Positions 27,406-36,026 of a DNA stretch of 64,000 nucleotides are shown here, in pieces. The notes below the pieces were generated by a model. It was not told where the DNA came from and did no database searches. It saw only the letters and a program-made list of their open reading frames with translations. This stretch comes from Idiomarina seosinensis_A. Lineage in GTDB: Bacteria > Pseudomonadota > Gammaproteobacteria > Enterobacterales > Alteromonadaceae. Position 1 is the first letter of the stretch. Each line of letters begins with the position of its first letter. The position numbers and the translations under genes were made by a program. The DNA lies in the NCBI RefSeq assembly GCF_044797955.1, contig NZ_CP085211.1, positions 186,001-250,000 of the forward strand, in the 5' to 3' direction.

Positions 27406-28080
27406 ATGAAAATAAAAGAGTGGCCCACATCCGAACGGCCGCGGGAAAAGTTGCAGCTACAGGGAGCGGGCTTTTTAACCGACGCCGAATTGATTGCTAT
27501 TTTGTTAGGGAGCGGCCGGCGTGGGCAGGACGTGGTTTCTTTTGCCCGCCAGTTGTTAACGGATTTTGACGGTATTGGTCCATTACTCAGTGCTACACCA
27601 GAGCAGCTACTGTCCTGCCCTGGTATTGGCCCGGCGCGGGTAACTCAATTGCAGGTGGTGCTGGAGTTATCACGTCGTTATTTACAATGGCAATTGCAAC
27701 GACAGGATGGCTTTACCGAGCCGGCAATGGTAAAAGACTACCTCACTACACAGTTGCGACACCAGGCACGAGAAGTATTCGTTGTGTTACTACTGGACAG
27801 TCAGCATCGGCTGCTGCGTTATCAGGAACTGTTTCATGGAACCATTAATGCGGCTCCGGTATATCCGCGGGAAGTATTAAAAATGGTGATGCAATATAAT
27901 GCCGCGGCGGTTATTTTAGCTCATAACCACCCTTCGGGCGTTGCCGAACCAAGTCAGGCCGACCAACGCGTAACCGATCGTTTGAAAAAGGCACTGGGCT
28001 TGATTGATGTAGCTTTGCTCGATCATTTTGTGATTGGTAGCGGGGCGCCGGTATCTTTTGCCGAGCGAGGTCTTTTATAA
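27406..28080 (+). CDS. radC: RadC family JAB-domain protein
   Basis: 224 aa with an N-terminal helix-hairpin-helix region (CPGIGPARVTQL) and a C-terminal JAB/MPN metalloprotease-like domain with the motif AHNHPSGVAEPSQAD. It was once thought a DNA repair protein; its true role is unclear. The ATG at 27406 has GGGAG five bases upstream and starts MKIKEWP as in the family. The frame is open to 27328, but that stretch is the divergent promoter region. Confidence 0.93.
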   Translation: MKIKEWPTSERPREKLQLQGAGFLTDAELIAILLGSGRRGQDVVSFARQLLTDFDGIGPLLSATPEQLLSCPGIGPARVTQLQVVLELSRRYLQWQLQRQDGFTEPAMVKDYLTTQLRHQAREVFVVLLLDSQHRLLRYQELFHGTINAAPVYPREVLKMVMQYNAAAVILAHNHPSGVAEPSQADQRVTDRLKKALGLIDVALLDHFVIGSGAPVSFAERGLL

Positions 28081-28197
28081 TGTCAGCTGGTTTGAAACGC
28101 TGCAAAAGTAAACACAGAAAGCGCTGGAAGATCCGCTGAGTTTAGCGTAAAATTCGCCGCGATAGATCGGAAAGGATCAAAAAACCGCCGTTTTAGC

Positions 28198-28226
28198 TTG
28201 ATTAGCGGGCCTGTTTGCTGTATAAA
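28198..28226 (+). promoter_or_regulatory. Sigma-70 promoter of rpmB-rpmG
   Basis: TTGATT at 28198-28203, exactly 17 bases, TATAAA at 28221-28226. This predicts a leader of about 65 bases before rpmB. Confidence 0.72.
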
Positions 28227-28298
28227 ATGCGCCCTCGGATTTCTAGGCAAGGTCAAATTGGGCGACAGGCGAGCTTGCAGCAATTTTGGAGTAAAGAC

Positions 28299-28535
28299 AT
28301 GTCACAAGTATGCCAGGTTACAGGTAAGCGTCCGGTAGTCGGTAATAACCGCTCACACGCACGCAATGCGACTAAACGTCGCTTTTTGCCAAACTTACAA
28401 AGCCACCGTTTCTGGGTTGAAAGCGAGAAACGTTGGGTAAAATTACGCATTTCGACTAAAGGTATGCGTATCATTGACAAAAACGGTATCGACTCGGTAT
28501 TAGCGGATCTCCGCGGCCGTGGTATCAAGGTGTAA
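28299..28535 (+). CDS. rpmB: 50S ribosomal protein L28
   Basis: 78-aa large-subunit protein. SQVCQVTGKRPVVGNNRSHA and FLPNLQSHRFWVESEKRWV are nearly the E. coli sequence. GGAG lies seven bases before the ATG at 28299; the frame is open further upstream but that part is leader. Confidence 0.98.
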   Translation: MSQVCQVTGKRPVVGNNRSHARNATKRRFLPNLQSHRFWVESEKRWVKLRISTKGMRIIDKNGIDSVLADLRGRGIKV

Positions 28536-28547
28536 GGAAAAGATATT

Positions 28548-28703
28548 ATGCGCGATAAGATTCGTTTGGTGTCGTCTGCAGGTACAGGTTATTTTTACAC
28601 TACAGACAAAAATAAGCGCACCATGCCAGAAAAGATGGAGATCAAAAAATACGATCCAGTGGTTCGTAAGCATGTGATCTTTAAAGAAGCTAAAATCAAG
28701 TAA
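28548..28703 (+). CDS. rpmG: 50S ribosomal protein L33
   Basis: 51-aa protein starting MRDKIRLVSSAGTGYFYTT and ending FKEAKIK. It lacks the zinc-binding cysteine pairs, so it is the zinc-free form as in E. coli. It starts 12 bases after rpmB with AAGGA upstream. Confidence 0.97.
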   Translation: MRDKIRLVSSAGTGYFYTTDKNKRTMPEKMEIKKYDPVVRKHVIFKEAKIK

Positions 28704-28723
28704 GATTTAGGCTTTAGCTGTTC

Positions 28724-28750
28724 AAAAAACCGGCCTCAGGCCGGTTTTTT
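28724..28750. terminator. Bidirectional terminator after rpmG
   Basis: A perfect 12-bp stem AAAAAACCGGCC / GGCCGGTTTTTT around a TCA loop. A and T tracts on either side let it work on both strands, for rpmG and for the convergent oxygenase gene. Confidence 0.9.
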
Positions 28751-28782
28751 ATTATCTGCGGTGGAATAAATTCCGGCCATGA

Positions 28783-29412
28783 CTAACGCGGCGGATCGAC
28801 GATGCCGGAAATACTGGCGTTAAGGCGGAACCAGCCTGTAATACTCAGCCGGTCACGAAAAGACGGCAGTACCTCATGCACAAATTTGTCGCTTAAAAAC
28901 ACCACCAGGGTTCCCCGCTCGGGTTTCACTTGCTTGAGTACCTGACCACGTTCTCCGTAGATAACCAACTGCCCGCCGTGTTCGTCCTGCCAGTTCTCGT
29001 TAAGGTACATAACCGTGGTCAGGCGCCGATTACTGCGCCCTTTAAAAGCATCCAGGTGCTTTTTGTAAAAAGCGCCGCTCGGGTAATGAGCAAAATGACA
29101 CTCATAGTCGAATAAACCAAGAAAAAGTTGGCGATTAAGCCATATCCTTAGCTCATCCATAATAGCCAGATACGCGGACTCGGGTTCATGCTCGTCGGTT
29201 AACCAGCGAATACGGTCATTACGTACCATGGTGTTAATGGTTTGCTGTTGCGCGCGACCAACGGCGGCAGTGCTCCAGAACTGACTTGGTATCGCGTTTG
29301 CGTATTGGTGCAACCGAGCTGCAAAAGGAGCTTGCAGAAAGTTTGGGATAATACAATAGCCATCGTCACTAAGCTGATTAACAATATCGTCCAGATGAGG
29401 AGTTGCGGGCAT
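28783..29412 (-). CDS. Prolyl-hydroxylase-like 2-oxoglutarate/Fe(II) oxygenase
   Basis: 209-aa cytosolic dioxygenase. Iron ligands are His119 and Asp121 (KKHLDAF) and His179 (VHEVLPSF), and Arg188 nine residues later (RDRLSITGWF) is placed to bind 2-oxoglutarate. The spacing and the strands TTVMYLNENW and GGQLVIYGE resemble human EGLN/PHD enzymes and the Pseudomonas prolyl hydroxylase PPHD that modifies elongation factor Tu. Substrate is not shown here. It is inserted, with the next gene, between rpmG and mutM, which are adjacent in E. coli. Confidence 0.85.
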   Translation of the reverse strand: MPATPHLDDIVNQLSDDGYCIIPNFLQAPFAARLHQYANAIPSQFWSTAAVGRAQQQTINTMVRNDRIRWLTDEHEPESAYLAIMDELRIWLNRQLFLGLFDYECHFAHYPSGAFYKKHLDAFKGRSNRRLTTVMYLNENWQDEHGGQLVIYGERGQVLKQVKPERGTLVVFLSDKFVHEVLPSFRDRLSITGWFRLNASISGIVDPPR

Positions 29413-29484
29413 CGGTCACTATTTGTCCAGAGTTGGTAACTGAGGGCGAATATAGGGTATTCTAAATTATCCTACAAGCCCTTT

Positions 29485-29988
29485 ATGAGTCGGCTCATGA
29501 AACGAAAAGATAAGCGCACGATTTTTGGTATCACCCTGTCAAAACGGGCCTGGAACAACGTTCTGGTTTACGTGGTGTTGTTACTCATGTTTTTATTCTG
29601 GTTTTCTGCGCCGGATAGTCCGGCACCCGGTGGACAGCCAAAAAACGGTGATACAATGCAGCTCATGCCGGCTGACAGTGGCTTGCAGAGTATTCAGATT
29701 GCTGATCAGGAAATTCGTTTGTCAGAGTCGGGCTGGCAGTGCTCAGCACCTTGCGCGTTGACGCCGCAACAGGCGCAGGCGGTGGCTGAGGCCTGGCAGA
29801 ACCTTGAGATAAAAGCCTCGTCACAGCAGCCGACCGAGAAACTGTTGGATGTTCAGCTTGGTTTTGTTGGTAATCAGCAGGCTCTGGTGGAGTTGTATAC
29901 CCAGCCGCAATTGTTGCTGCGTTTACCGCAACAGGATAAAGTCTACCAACCCGTTAATGTGTCTGTAGAGCAGCTGTTAGGACGCTAG
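29485..29988 (+). CDS. Membrane-anchored protein of unknown function upstream of mutM
   Basis: 167 aa, not recognised. A basic N-terminus is followed by one TM helix (about 26-42) and a soluble part that is probably periplasmic, with a Pro/Gly linker (PDSPAPGGQPKNG) and one cysteine pair (WQCSAPCALT) that could form a disulfide. It starts at ATG 29485 or 29497; neither has a clear ribosome site. It ends four bases before mutM, so it is probably cotranscribed. A link to DNA repair is not implied by the sequence. Confidence 0.7.
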   Translation: MSRLMKRKDKRTIFGITLSKRAWNNVLVYVVLLLMFLFWFSAPDSPAPGGQPKNGDTMQLMPADSGLQSIQIADQEIRLSESGWQCSAPCALTPQQAQAVAEAWQNLEIKASSQQPTEKLLDVQLGFVGNQQALVELYTQPQLLLRLPQQDKVYQPVNVSVEQLLGR

Positions 29989-29992
29989 TATT

Positions 29993-30805
29993 ATGCCGGA
30001 ATTACCCGAAGTCGAAGTGAGTCGTTTAGGTATCAGTCCTCATATTGAGGGTCAGCAAATTTCTGCCGTAAGAGTGCATGATAGCCGTTTACGCTGGCCG
30101 GTGCCGGCTCAGGTTCATCAGGTGGAAGGTGAACGCTTAACGGCCATCCGGCGGCGTGCCAAGTATCTGCTGCTGGAAACCGGCGCAGGAACCCTGATCC
30201 TGCACTTAGGTATGTCCGGAGCTTTGCGGGTCGTCCCCTCAGCCACCACACTAAAAAAACATGACCACATCGAAATAGTCTTTGAGCATGGTGTCTCATT
30301 GCGGCTTAATGACCCGCGCCGGTTTGGCGCCTTGTTATATTCAGAGACAGAGGTCATGAACCATTCCTTACTCAGCAAGTTAGGTCCGGAGCCGCTGACA
30401 GAAGCCTTCAATACCGATTACCTGTGGCAACGCTCGAGAGACCGCAAACAGTCGGTAAAAACCTTTTTGATGGATAACCAGGTGGTGGTGGGGGTGGGTA
30501 ATATTTATGCCAATGAAGCCTTGTTCAAAGCTGGCATCAACCCTAAACGCTCCGCCGGCAAGATCAGTAAACAGCGTTATGAAAAGCTGGTCCCTATAGT
30601 TAAGCAAACCTTATCGGAAGCGATAAAACAGGGCGGCACGACGTTGCGAGACTTTACTAATGTTGACGGCAGTCCGGGTTACTTCGCGCAACAACTACTG
30701 GTTTATGGACGCGGCGGTAAACGCTGCGTTAACTGCCGGCAGATACTAAAAGAAATCCGCCTGGGCCAGCGCAGCACGGTTTACTGTACCCAGTGTCAGC
30801 GTTGA
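29993..30805 (+). CDS. mutM: Formamidopyrimidine-DNA glycosylase (Fpg)
   Basis: Removes 8-oxoguanine and opened purines and nicks the abasic site, 270 aa. Catalytic Pro2 and Glu3 (MPELPEVEVSR), the conserved lysine in RRAKYLLLE, the helix-two-turn-helix region (VVVGVGNIYANEALF) and the C-terminal zinc finger CVNC...CTQC are intact. The 3' end overlaps bioH by 10 bp convergently. Confidence 0.97.
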   Translation: MPELPEVEVSRLGISPHIEGQQISAVRVHDSRLRWPVPAQVHQVEGERLTAIRRRAKYLLLETGAGTLILHLGMSGALRVVPSATTLKKHDHIEIVFEHGVSLRLNDPRRFGALLYSETEVMNHSLLSKLGPEPLTEAFNTDYLWQRSRDRKQSVKTFLMDNQVVVGVGNIYANEALFKAGINPKRSAGKISKQRYEKLVPIVKQTLSEAIKQGGTTLRDFTNVDGSPGYFAQQLLVYGRGGKRCVNCRQILKEIRLGQRSTVYCTQCQR

Positions 30806-31569
30806 TGGCGGTTTAAAAACCTACGATATTGCTCAACAAACTCAGAAGTTGCCGACACAAACGGCATGTGCGCAGATTGCCTGTAAAGCATTGCGTCAGA
30901 GTCAGGCGCCAGTTTATCCACTAATGGGATGACAGAGGCAGGCACCAGCGAGTCCAGGCGTCCGTAAATGCGGTACAGGGGCATGTTTAACGAGCTAAGA
31001 TGGGCCCGCAAATCTGTCGTTTGTAAGGCGCTAAGACCGTTGCGAAGGCTCTCGGGGTTGGCCATGGGTTTGCTGAACACCCATTCGCGAACCTGTTTAA
31101 TTTGTTCTTTGGCGTGAGGGCTACCCATTGCCTGCACGGCTAAAAAACGCTCGACGGTTTGCTTAAAATCTTTACTGAGCTGGCGCTGAAATTGCTGTAA
31201 CAGCGCCGACTTGATGCCCGGCCACTGGGGTTGCTCTACAAAACAGGGTGATGATGCTACCGTAGTCAGTGTGGCAATTCGGTCGGGAGCACGTAATGCC
31301 ATTTCGGTAGCAACTAACCCACCGAGTGACCAGCCAATCAGATGAAAGCGCTGGGGCAGCACCGCCAGTAGTGCTGCACTGACATCTTCAAGGTTAGCAC
31401 TGAACAGTTCGTCATGGCTGTCACCAAAGCCGGGCAAATCCACAGCCGTTATCCGCTTATCGCTACTAAGCCCGTTAATCAATGGAGACCAGACATTAGC
31501 ATTCATGCCCCAGCCATGGAGTACAACAATATCTTCACCGACGCCTACGGACTGTTGCCAGATAGCCAC
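30796..31569 (-). CDS. bioH: Pimeloyl-[acyl-carrier protein] methyl ester esterase
   Basis: Alpha/beta hydrolase that releases pimeloyl-ACP for biotin synthesis. Ser81 nucleophile in GWSLGG, Asp in GRLDSLVP and His in SAHMPF form the triad. VASSPCF and RTVERFLA-like segments match E. coli BioH. I chose the GTG at 31569 (VAIWQQ; E. coli begins MNNIWWQT), giving 257 aa; the frame is open to 31632 but that would run across the divergent comF start. The bioH-comF-nfuA order matches bioH-gntX-nfuA in E. coli. Confidence 0.92.
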   Translation of the reverse strand: MAIWQQSVGVGEDIVVLHGWGMNANVWSPLINGLSSDKRITAVDLPGFGDSHDELFSANLEDVSAALLAVLPQRFHLIGWSLGGLVATEMALRAPDRIATLTTVASSPCFVEQPQWPGIKSALLQQFQRQLSKDFKQTVERFLAVQAMGSPHAKEQIKQVREWVFSKPMANPESLRNGLSALQTTDLRAHLSSLNMPLYRIYGRLDSLVPASVIPLVDKLAPDSDAMLYRQSAHMPFVSATSEFVEQYRRFLNRHQR

Positions 31570-31603
31570 TATAATCTGCCTTTTAAGTTTCAGAGGAAGG
31601 CAT

Positions 31604-32290
31604 ATGCTAGCGAGGTTAAGGCGGTTAGCCAATGCTTCAGGGGCAAATAGTTGTCTGTTGTGTAAGCTGTATTATGTTGGCGAAGTCGGTATTTGTGATT
31701 ATTGTGCAGCGCACTTGCCACGTTGGTTTCCCCGTTGCTGTCAACACCTCAGTAACCAGGGTTGCGCAAAGTCTCCGGCAGCGCAGTACTGGTTTGCCTG
31801 CCTGCGCTGGACAGCGCTGACTCAGGGCTTGATTTACCGCTATAAAGAGAGCGGGCAATGGGATTTGGTATTGCCGTTTAGTTACTGGCTGGCAGCCCAT
31901 CTGCTGCGGTGTTATGACTATCACCAGCAGGCTTTGCCGGACGTTGTCATTGCCATGCCAATGACCGAACGGCGCTGGCGCCAACGCGGCTTCCATCATA
32001 CCGGGCAACTTGCGCAACAGGTCAGTCACTTATTAAAGCTGCGCTATCAGCCTGCGGCTTTGCGCTTACTCAGAGAAACGCCGCGACAAAAGCAACAAAG
32101 CCGAAACCAGCGCTGGCAGGCAACAAAGAACAGTCAGTATTGTCGCTACGACTTTAGTCAATTGCGGGTTGCGGTACTGGACGATGTCATAAGCTCGGGC
32201 GCCACCATGTCTGCTGCCGTCGCTGCCCTGCGCAAAGGCGGGGCGTCGCAAATACACTGTTGGGCCTTAATCTATAATCAGGGTGACTAG
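31604..32290 (+). CDS. comF: ComF family phosphoribosyltransferase-like protein (GntX)
   Basis: 228 aa. N-terminal cysteine pairs (CLLCKLYYVGEVGICDYC) form a probable zinc ribbon, and the C-terminal phosphoribosyltransferase fold has the PRPP motif VAVLDDVISSGAT. ComF homologues help DNA uptake in Haemophilus and Bacillus; a biochemical role is unsettled. The ATG at 31604 has GAGGAAGG just upstream. An upstream frame from 31505 is not supported. Confidence 0.9.
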   Translation: MLARLRRLANASGANSCLLCKLYYVGEVGICDYCAAHLPRWFPRCCQHLSNQGCAKSPAAQYWFACLRWTALTQGLIYRYKESGQWDLVLPFSYWLAAHLLRCYDYHQQALPDVVIAMPMTERRWRQRGFHHTGQLAQQVSHLLKLRYQPAALRLLRETPRQKQQSRNQRWQATKNSQYCRYDFSQLRVAVLDDVISSGATMSAAVAALRKGGASQIHCWALIYNQGD

Positions 32291-32316
32291 CCAGCAGCAC
32301 TAACTTAGGTTAAACT

Positions 32317-32341
32317 ATACCCTAGTATTTTAGTCAAGTTT
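32317..32341 (+). promoter_or_regulatory. Candidate type 1 IscR binding site upstream of nfuA
   Basis: On the minus strand the 25 bases read AAACTTGACTAAAAT then ACTAGGGTAT, matching the E. coli type 1 IscR consensus (ATASYYGACT, RWWW, YAGTCRRSTAT) at about 22 positions by eye. It lies 30 bases before the nfuA start. In E. coli, nfuA belongs to the IscR regulon. Confidence 0.6.
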
Positions 32342-32370
32342 TACGCAGGTAAAGTGCAAAGGTGAGCAGT

Positions 32371-32949
32371 ATGATTCGGATAACGGAAACGGCACAACAA
32401 CATTTTGCAAAGCTATTAGCCGAGCAACCCGAAGGCACAGGCATCCGGGTGTTTGTGGTTAATCCTGGCTCGCCTACCGCGGAATGCGGGGTTTCTTACT
32501 GTCCACCTGATGCCATCGAAACCGATGATGAGCGCTTCCCGTTTAATGGTTTTGACGCGGTTGTGGATTCGGGTAGTGCGCCCTTTCTGGAAGATGCCGT
32601 AATAGATTTTGAAGAGCAGGAAATGGGATCGCAGCTTACCTTAAAGGCGCCCAATGCCAAGGCTCGTAAAGTAGCAGACGATGCGCCGCTAATCGAGCGG
32701 GTTGAATACCTGATTCAGGCAGAAATTAATCCGCAGCTGGCGAATCACGGCGGCAATGTAATGATCACCGAAATTACTGATGAAGGCGTGGCGGTGTTGC
32801 AGTTTGGCGGTGGTTGTAATGGCTGCAGCATGATTGATGTCACCGTTAAAAACGGCATCGAAAAAGAATTATTGGAACGTTTCCCCGATGAAGTGACCGG
32901 TGTGCGCGACGTCACCGAACATGAGCGCGGCGAGCACTCTTACTACTAA
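32371..32949 (+). CDS. nfuA: Fe-S cluster biogenesis protein NfuA
   Basis: Carrier that delivers [4Fe-4S] clusters to apo-proteins, 192 aa (E. coli 191). N-terminal degenerate A-type domain (PGSPTAECGVSYCPPDA) and C-terminal Nfu domain with the cluster motif GGGCNGCSM. The end RGEHSYY is identical to E. coli. The ATG at 32371 has AAGG eight bases upstream; the GTG at 32362 lies in that site. Confidence 0.96.
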   Translation: MIRITETAQQHFAKLLAEQPEGTGIRVFVVNPGSPTAECGVSYCPPDAIETDDERFPFNGFDAVVDSGSAPFLEDAVIDFEEQEMGSQLTLKAPNAKARKVADDAPLIERVEYLIQAEINPQLANHGGNVMITEITDEGVAVLQFGGGCNGCSMIDVTVKNGIEKELLERFPDEVTGVRDVTEHERGEHSYY

Positions 32950-32952
32950 GCA

Positions 32953-34275
32953 TTAATTTTGCGCGGCCTGATGCCAGTTAACCCTTAACCAAAGGGCCTG
33001 CATCAGGCCACGCATTAATAAAAAGCCGCTAAGCGCCATCCACAGGCCATGATTCTGTAACGGTAAACCCAGCCACCAAAGTGGCAAAAATCCAAATAGC
33101 GCGGCCAGTATCATTGTATCGCGCATCCCTCTGCTTAACGATAAGCCGATATAAACACCGTCAAACCAGTAACTCCAGTGGCCAATTAACGGCAGCAGAA
33201 TAATCCATGGTAAATAAGCCCGGGCGTGCTCAACAATATTTGGCAGGTCGGTGATTAAGCCAATGATTTGGTCACCAAACAACCAGAAGATCAGGCTGTA
33301 AAGCAGGGCGAAAATTGACGACCAGACCAGAGTTAGCTGACACCAGTAGCGAATACGCTCTGGCTGTTGTTGCCCCTTAGCGGCCCCGGTCAGCGCTTCG
33401 ACCGAGTAGGCAAGACCGTCCAGACCCAGCGAGATCAGCATTAGAAACTGCATCAGTACCGCGTTTACTGCCACCACGTCAGACCCGTAACGGGCCGCAA
33501 AGCCGGTCATCGTGGCCATACAAAGTTGTAATACCAGGCTGCGAATAAAAATGTTGCCATTAACATTGGCGTATTGGCGTAGTTTCTCCGGTACGATGCT
33601 TAGATTACGCGGTGACCAGTTCAGCGCCCGGGCGCACCAGTAGATGCCAATAATCGCAGTGACGTATTCGGCGCTAACAGAGGCCCAGGCGGCACCAATA
33701 ACATTTAGGTTTAAGCCGACGATTAAAATGATATCCATGACGACGTTAACCGCGTTGGTTATGATCGCAAGCCACATGGCTCTGCCACTTTGCTGGCGCC
33801 CCAGTAAGACACCCAACGCAATTAACGTTGCCAGGGCGGCTGGTGCTGACCACAAGCGGATGCTGATGTAATCACTGGCCAGGGGAACCAGTTCGGCAGC
33901 GGGCTGTATAACCCAGATCGCCAGTTCGATGATCCAGGGCGAGAAAAAAACAATCAGAACGCCGAGGCTAAGAGCCAGCGTCAGACCGTGATTAAAATGT
34001 TGCTGCTGTGCGGACAGATCGCGAGCGCCAAACGACTGAGCAATATAGCCGGTGGTCGCCATCCGTAAGAACACCGCCAGTAAATAAATAAAACTAACCA
34101 CCATAGCGCCAATGGCAACAGCGGACAGGTAGATAGCATCGGGTAAATGGCCTATGATGGCAGTATCGACAAGGCCAAGCATGGGCGCTGCGATATTAGA
34201 TAAGATCATCGGCAGGGCGATAGCAAAGACTTTTTTATGATCCCGCCATGGGAAGCGACATAATTTACGCAGCAC
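32953..34275 (-). CDS. MATE family efflux transporter (DinF-like)
   Basis: Twelve-helix inner-membrane antiporter, 440 aa, with the two MATE repeats. The start (ALPMILSNIAAPMLGLVDTAIIGHL) is characteristic of the DinF branch. Substrate unknown. In E. coli dinF is in the lexA operon; here it sits apart from lexA and no LexA box was seen upstream. It ends three bases from nfuA convergently. Confidence 0.9.
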   Translation of the reverse strand: MLRKLCRFPWRDHKKVFAIALPMILSNIAAPMLGLVDTAIIGHLPDAIYLSAVAIGAMVVSFIYLLAVFLRMATTGYIAQSFGARDLSAQQQHFNHGLTLALSLGVLIVFFSPWIIELAIWVIQPAAELVPLASDYISIRLWSAPAALATLIALGVLLGRQQSGRAMWLAIITNAVNVVMDIILIVGLNLNVIGAAWASVSAEYVTAIIGIYWCARALNWSPRNLSIVPEKLRQYANVNGNIFIRSLVLQLCMATMTGFAARYGSDVVAVNAVLMQFLMLISLGLDGLAYSVEALTGAAKGQQQPERIRYWCQLTLVWSSIFALLYSLIFWLFGDQIIGLITDLPNIVEHARAYLPWIILLPLIGHWSYWFDGVYIGLSLSRGMRDTMILAALFGFLPLWWLGLPLQNHGLWMALSGFLLMRGLMQALWLRVNWHQAAQN

Positions 34276-34315
34276 GATCTTATCTCATTCTACTGAACGA
34301 GTGCGGGAGTTTAGC

Positions 34316-35386
34316 ATGAAATTTATACCTCTGTTATCAGCTTCATTATTGTTACTGGCCTGCACAGACAGCCGCTCTCAAGAGCCCCGGGATAACAGCA
34401 TTGCGATACTGCAATATCATCATGTCTCGGACGCAACTCCCGCGGTAACATCGGTTACACCGCAGCAGTTTGAAAGCCATCTGGACTATTTGGCAGATAA
34501 CGAATTCCAGGTATTTTCGATCACTGAAGCTCATCAACGTATTGAGCAAGGACAGGATTTTCCCGAAAAGGCCGTGGTAATAACCTTTGATGATGGTTAC
34601 CACAACGTTTATCACAATGCTGCCGAATTGCTAGAGCAGCGAGGTATGCCCTATGCCGTGTTCGTTAACCCTGACTTAATGGCATCCACGCCCTCGGCTT
34701 ATATGAGCTGGGAGCAACTGCGCGATTTGCAGCAACGCGGTGCGACTATTGTTAATCATGGTCAGACCCATGATCACCTCATCCGCCGACGCAGTGGGGA
34801 AAGCCAGGCTGACTGGCGGCAGCGAATGAAATACGATGTGGTGTCAGCGCAACAGGCTATCGATGATAATTTAGGCGAACAACCTAAGTACTTTGCTTAC
34901 CCTTTTGGCGAGTACGATCCTGACTTACAGCAACTGTTAAAGCAGTGGGGCTTTTTGGGTTTCGCCCAACACAGCGGTCCCTGGAGCCCTTACAGTGAAA
35001 AAACAGCGATTACCCGCTTTCCGGCCTCGGGACGCTACGCCCGCCTGGAAACGCTGGCGACAAAATTAAATAGTCGCGCATTGCCGGTCATTGACTACCA
35101 GCCCCAGGATCCACTATTAAAACATCAGCAGACAAAGCCAACCCTGCGGGTCACTCTAGAGCAGAGTAAGTCTTTTCAGCGTCAGGCGTTACAGTGCTTT
35201 AGCGGCGGTGATGTATTAAAACCTGAATGGCAGTCAGAAACCGAATTTAGTGTAACGCCGACATCGGACTTACCCATTGGCCGCTCACGTATCAACTGCA
35301 CCGCCCCTGCTACAGAGGGCAGTCCTTATTACTGGTTTTCGGCCGCTTTTATCCGGCCAGACAGCTCGGGTAGTTGGCCGGATTAG
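34316..35386 (+). CDS. Polysaccharide deacetylase lipoprotein
   Basis: 356 aa. Lipobox LLLLAC (Cys near residue 16) marks a lipoprotein. NodB-type motifs: TFDDGYHNVYHNA with the catalytic and metal Asp pair, NHGQTHDHL with metal histidines, and the YFAYPFGEYDP motif. A C-terminal beta-rich extension (about 265-356) contains two cysteines. Related lipoproteins include PgaB-type enzymes, but no pga genes are near, so the substrate is open. GGGAG precedes the ATG at 34316. Convergent with the Sco gene. Confidence 0.88.
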   Translation: MKFIPLLSASLLLLACTDSRSQEPRDNSIAILQYHHVSDATPAVTSVTPQQFESHLDYLADNEFQVFSITEAHQRIEQGQDFPEKAVVITFDDGYHNVYHNAAELLEQRGMPYAVFVNPDLMASTPSAYMSWEQLRDLQQRGATIVNHGQTHDHLIRRRSGESQADWRQRMKYDVVSAQQAIDDNLGEQPKYFAYPFGEYDPDLQQLLKQWGFLGFAQHSGPWSPYSEKTAITRFPASGRYARLETLATKLNSRALPVIDYQPQDPLLKHQQTKPTLRVTLEQSKSFQRQALQCFSGGDVLKPEWQSETEFSVTPTSDLPIGRSRINCTAPATEGSPYYWFSAAFIRPDSSGSWPD

Positions 35387-35394
35387 CAATCCGG

Positions 35395-36012
35395 CTAGTC
35401 AACGATTAGCGCGAAGTCCTGTTGCAGTTGCTGCATGTCGACAACGGGTATTTCGCCGGGTACCGGGTCGGCATTAAAAATCGCTGTCCGGTTGCCCTGC
35501 GGATTAACCAGTATGATAGCGGCACTGTGATTAACCAGATAGTTTTCCTCGTCTTCTTCGGGTACCGAATACATCAGGCCTAAATCGCGGACAAAAGGAA
35601 ACAGCTGCGGGTGCTCAGCGCGAATCCCGACAAAATCGGAACCAAAGTAGCCGGTATATTCGTTTAAACGCTGCAGCGAATCGCGTTTAGGATCAACTGA
35701 AATCAGCCAGACTTTAACCGGCACATCGGTATGGTCTTGTAGTTCCGGTAGTGCGCGACGCAGGTCAGACATGGTGGTGGGACAGATATCGGGGCAATAG
35801 GTATAGCCGGTAAACAATAAGGTCCATTGCCCCTCTAACGCCGCATTAGCGATAGGTTGCTGACTATCCGTCGACTCTAACTGAAATGGCTTTAACGCCC
35901 GGGGAGGCTGGTAAATCAGCGCTTCTGGCTCTGGCTGCGGCCATAGCTGATAGGCAAAGTAACCAATGCCTGCCGCCAGTAAGGCAGCGAAAAGATAAAG
36001 GGCTTTATGCAT
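35395..36012 (-). CDS. SCO1/SenC copper chaperone for cytochrome c oxidase
   Basis: Inner-membrane-anchored thioredoxin-like protein, 205 aa, delivering copper to the CuA site. It has one N-terminal TM helix, CxxxC in YCPDICPTTM, and the conserved His in LVNHSAAIILVNP. It closes the oxidase assembly cluster, 14 bases after cyoE. Confidence 0.94.
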   Translation of the reverse strand: MHKALYLFAALLAAGIGYFAYQLWPQPEPEALIYQPPRALKPFQLESTDSQQPIANAALEGQWTLLFTGYTYCPDICPTTMSDLRRALPELQDHTDVPVKVWLISVDPKRDSLQRLNEYTGYFGSDFVGIRAEHPQLFPFVRDLGLMYSVPEEDEENYLVNHSAAIILVNPQGNRTAIFNADPVPGEIPVVDMQQLQQDFALIVD

Positions 36013-36026
36013 ATATGAGTGGCTCG

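Noticed and set aside
31505..31603. N-terminal extension of comF
   Set aside because: It overlaps the start of bioH on the other strand, while a strong GAGGAAGG site marks the ATG at 31604.
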